Assembly (NCBI GenBank): GCA_022562375.1
Contig: JADFPK010000042.1
Location: 1-6,764, forward strand
From: Pseudomonadota bacterium
GTDB taxonomy: Bacteria > Pseudomonadota > Alphaproteobacteria > SMXQ01
Direction: 5' to 3'
Length of the DNA stretch: 6,764 bases
Shown: piece by piece, positions 5,215 through 6,764 of the stretch
Position numbering within the stretch: the first letter of the stretch is position 1
How the letters are laid out: each line of letters opens with the position of its first letter
Position numbers and translations under genes: made by a program
Notes under the pieces: generated by a model
What the model was told of the DNA's origin: nothing
The model's database searches: none
What the model saw: the letters and a program-made list of their open reading frames with translations, nothing else

Positions 5215-6612
5215 CTACGCGCCGGTCCGCCGTTTGCGGCGCCGCCAGCGTTCGATCAGCAAGGCCGCGGCGATGCCCCCGGCAAGCGCCAGCGCCGGCA
5301 GGGCGGTGAGCTGATAGCGCGGAATGTTGAGGCTGAACAGGGCATAGAACAGGAGCGAGAATATCCCCGGCGCCAGCAGCCCAAGGACGAGAGTATCGCG
5401 CCGGCGCAACGACACCCAAATCAGCCAGAATAGCGCCGGCAGGGTCAGGACGATGAATTCGTCGATCCAGATGCCGTGGTAAAAGAGCGGCAGCGTGGTG
5501 AGCAAATGAACCGGAAGATTGGTCAGTATCTTGCGGATGAATTCTCGGTCGACGGTCGCCCTGGCCTGCCTGGGTGCGGCCCCCGATCGGCGCCTCTCCT
5601 CGGCGACCATCTGTGAATAGCGCTCATGGCTACGGTTATAGAACCCGTCCTTTGCGTCGAGGTTGAACCGCCGGTAGGACTGGGGAGGAAAGTGGGTCCG
5701 GACCAGGTTGTCACCCATGGCGCGGGTCCACCAAAGGAAGGCGATGCCGTATTCCCCCGGCGTCATGCTGTTAAATATTTCCCGCTCGCTGAGCACCATA
5801 CCGCTGCGGCTGTCGGTGATGACGAAACTGTCGACCTCGACGGCATTCCGGAGCATCCATGCGCCCACCGGCGCCGCGTAACCGGCGGTGATGAGCGCCA
5901 GGGAGATGATGCTCGTGCGCGTCAGTTTGCGCCATCTGATCAGCAGCACCCCCAGGGCTATCGCCAGCATTGGCAAAGCGAAATAAAGAAAGACGGCCTT
6001 GGTAAGGCTGAGGGCGGCGAGGGCGAGCCCGACCAGCAGCCAGCCACCCCGCCAGTGGCGCACCAGCGCCAGAGCGAGGAAGACCATCGCCCCGGCGGTG
6101 ATCGCCATGGCGAAATAATCCGACAGGACCTCGTGACGCATTTCGTTGGCCTCGACGTTCAGGAAGACCAATAGGGCGGCGATATAGGCCGGCAGGTAAT
6201 TGCCGGTGACGATAAGGACGGTAACGAATAACAAGATTCCGGTCAGCACGATGAGGGCACTGTTGGCGTATTGCAGGCCGCGGTAATAGGGCGCGCATTT
6301 CGGATCCGGCGGGGCGTTGCAGGCCGGTGTGAATTTCCCCAAGCCGGGATCGAGGAGCATGATCGCCGCGATGAAGACCGGATAGCCAGGCTCTCGCGTC
6401 GCCGTCGGCGCAACCGGCCCGCCGGGGCCCTGGGTCGAAACGATGCCGTGATGGACGAGGTTGTAGGCCGCGTTCAGGTATTCGGTTTCATCGAAGACCG
6501 GTGTCGAATCCCGGGTCGAAAGTGCTAGAGAGAAAAACGTGATGAGGGCGAGCGCGCCAAGGATCGCCACATGCCTGAAGCGGCCGGACAAGACGCCGAT
6601 CCCGTCCGTCAA
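5215..6612 (-). CDS. GT39/ArnT-like polytopic membrane glycosyltransferase
   Basis: This 465-residue protein is dominated by hydrophobic helices, at about 14-32, 78-88, 117-136, 140-152, 165-184, 190-225, 234-252, 367-378, 384-401, 407-428 and 434-453. The first large extracytoplasmic loop starts TPVFDETEYLNAAYNLVHHG. The acidic D41-E42 there is the usual GT-C catalytic/metal position for PMT/ArnT-type enzymes, and TREPGYPVFIA (72-82) follows. The only two cysteines, C98 and C106 (CNAPPDPKC), sit in that loop and could form a disulfide. EVLSDYFAM (161-169) and the C-terminal IPRYQLTALPALALAGG also fit the family. These enzymes use polyprenyl-phosphate sugars on the periplasmic side. The start is probably TTG 6612, preceded by an in-frame TGA and by GAGGG only 3 nt away; GTG at 6570 (residue 15) is the alternative, and no ATG lies upstream of residue 84. 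It converges on the + strand genes, 30 bp from the methyltransferase stop, so it is a separate transcript. Confidence 0.87.
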   Translation of the reverse strand: MTDGIGVLSGRFRHVAILGALALITFFSLALSTRDSTPVFDETEYLNAAYNLVHHGIVSTQGPGGPVAPTATREPGYPVFIAAIMLLDPGLGKFTPACNAPPDPKCAPYYRGLQYANSALIVLTGILLFVTVLIVTGNYLPAYIAALLVFLNVEANEMRHEVLSDYFAMAITAGAMVFLALALVRHWRGGWLLVGLALAALSLTKAVFLYFALPMLAIALGVLLIRWRKLTRTSIISLALITAGYAAPVGAWMLRNAVEVDSFVITDSRSGMVLSEREIFNSMTPGEYGIAFLWWTRAMGDNLVRTHFPPQSYRRFNLDAKDGFYNRSHERYSQMVAEERRRSGAAPRQARATVDREFIRKILTNLPVHLLTTLPLFYHGIWIDEFIVLTLPALFWLIWVSLRRRDTLVLGLLAPGIFSLLFYALFSLNIPRYQLTALPALALAGGIAAALLIERWRRRKRRTGA

Positions 6613-6645
6613 GGTCCCTCACCCCCCGGCGAGCCTTCGCCGCGC

Positions 6646-6677
6646 CGACCCGCTACGACAGCGACCCGCTGCGCCAG
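6646..6677. repeat. 16-bp tandem duplication
   Basis: CGACCCGCTACGACAG (6646-6661) is followed directly by CGACCCGCTGCGCCAG (6662-6677), matching at 14 of 16 positions. It is part of a repeat-rich stretch upstream of the - strand GT39-like gene. Confidence 0.85.
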
Positions 6678-6681
6678 CGAA

Positions 6682-6714
6682 GCGTGGCGAGAGCGTGGCG
6701 AGAGCGTGGCGAGA
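6682..6714. repeat. Perfect 11-bp tandem repeat, three copies
   Basis: GCGTGGCGAGA occurs three times head-to-tail at 6682-6692, 6693-6703 and 6704-6714 without mismatch, followed by a degenerate GCGG. It lies 70-100 bp upstream of the likely start of the - strand GT39-like gene, where slippage could change spacing of regulatory sequence. A unit length of 11 bp is not a multiple of three, so it is unlikely to be maintained inside a reading frame. Confidence 0.95.
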
Positions 6715-6716
6715 GC

Positions 6717-6757
6717 GGCTCCGGCTCGCCTTGGCGAAGCCTCGCTTCGGCGGAGCC
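6717..6757. repeat. Nested inverted repeat (stem-loop)
   Basis: GGCTCCG (6717-6723) pairs with CGGAGCC (6751-6757). Inside it, CGAAGC (6735-6740) pairs with GCTTCG (6744-6749) around a 3-nt loop. There is no T-run. It could be a terminator-like or REP-like palindrome for a gene outside the window; only its structure is supported. Confidence 0.6.
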
Positions 6758-6764
6758 AAGCCGC

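Noticed and set aside
5626..6174. 182-residue open frame on the + strand
   Set aside because: It is antisense to the GT39-like membrane protein gene. The translation is low-complexity, rich in Gln, Arg, Asp and His, without recognisable motifs.

Overview
The window is GC-rich DNA with tightly packed genes, short intergenic gaps and occasional GTG/TTG starts. This fits a high-GC Pseudomonadota genome, perhaps a Rhodospirillales-like alphaproteobacterium, but nothing here fixes the taxon (no rRNA, tRNA or housekeeping gene).

Layout. (1) Bases 1-260 contain no convincing gene. They hold two tail-to-tail copies of a roughly 125-nt hairpin-forming unit. The copies share a conserved outer 30-mer and a conserved 18-nt core at the same register, but their long stem arms are unrelated in sequence and each is perfectly self-complementary. 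I could not match this element to a known family. (2) Bases 313-2783 form a compact three-gene cassette on the + strand: an SxtJ-family membrane protein, a 53-residue DUF5989/SxtK-like membrane peptide, and a NodU/CmcH (SxtI-like) O-carbamoyltransferase. (3) After a 164-bp gap, bases 2948-5184 hold two + strand genes separated by only 2 bp: a fusion of a class I SAM-dependent methyltransferase with a family 2 glycosyltransferase, and a second stand-alone class I methyltransferase. (4) Convergent to these, bases 5215-6612 on the - strand encode a polytopic GT39/ArnT-like membrane glycosyltransferase. (5) The last 150 bp, upstream of that gene, are built of short tandem and inverted repeats.

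How the genes may work together (inference). A DPM1/GtrB-like GT2 typically makes a polyprenyl-phosphate sugar. A GT-C enzyme of the GT39 type typically uses such a donor on the far side of the membrane. Two methyltransferases and a carbamoyltransferase with two small membrane partners would modify the sugar or the acceptor. The simplest reading is a cell-surface glycan or glycolipid modification locus with carbamoyl and methyl decorations. No flippase, polymerase or nucleotide-sugar synthesis gene is visible, so the pathway is incomplete in this window.
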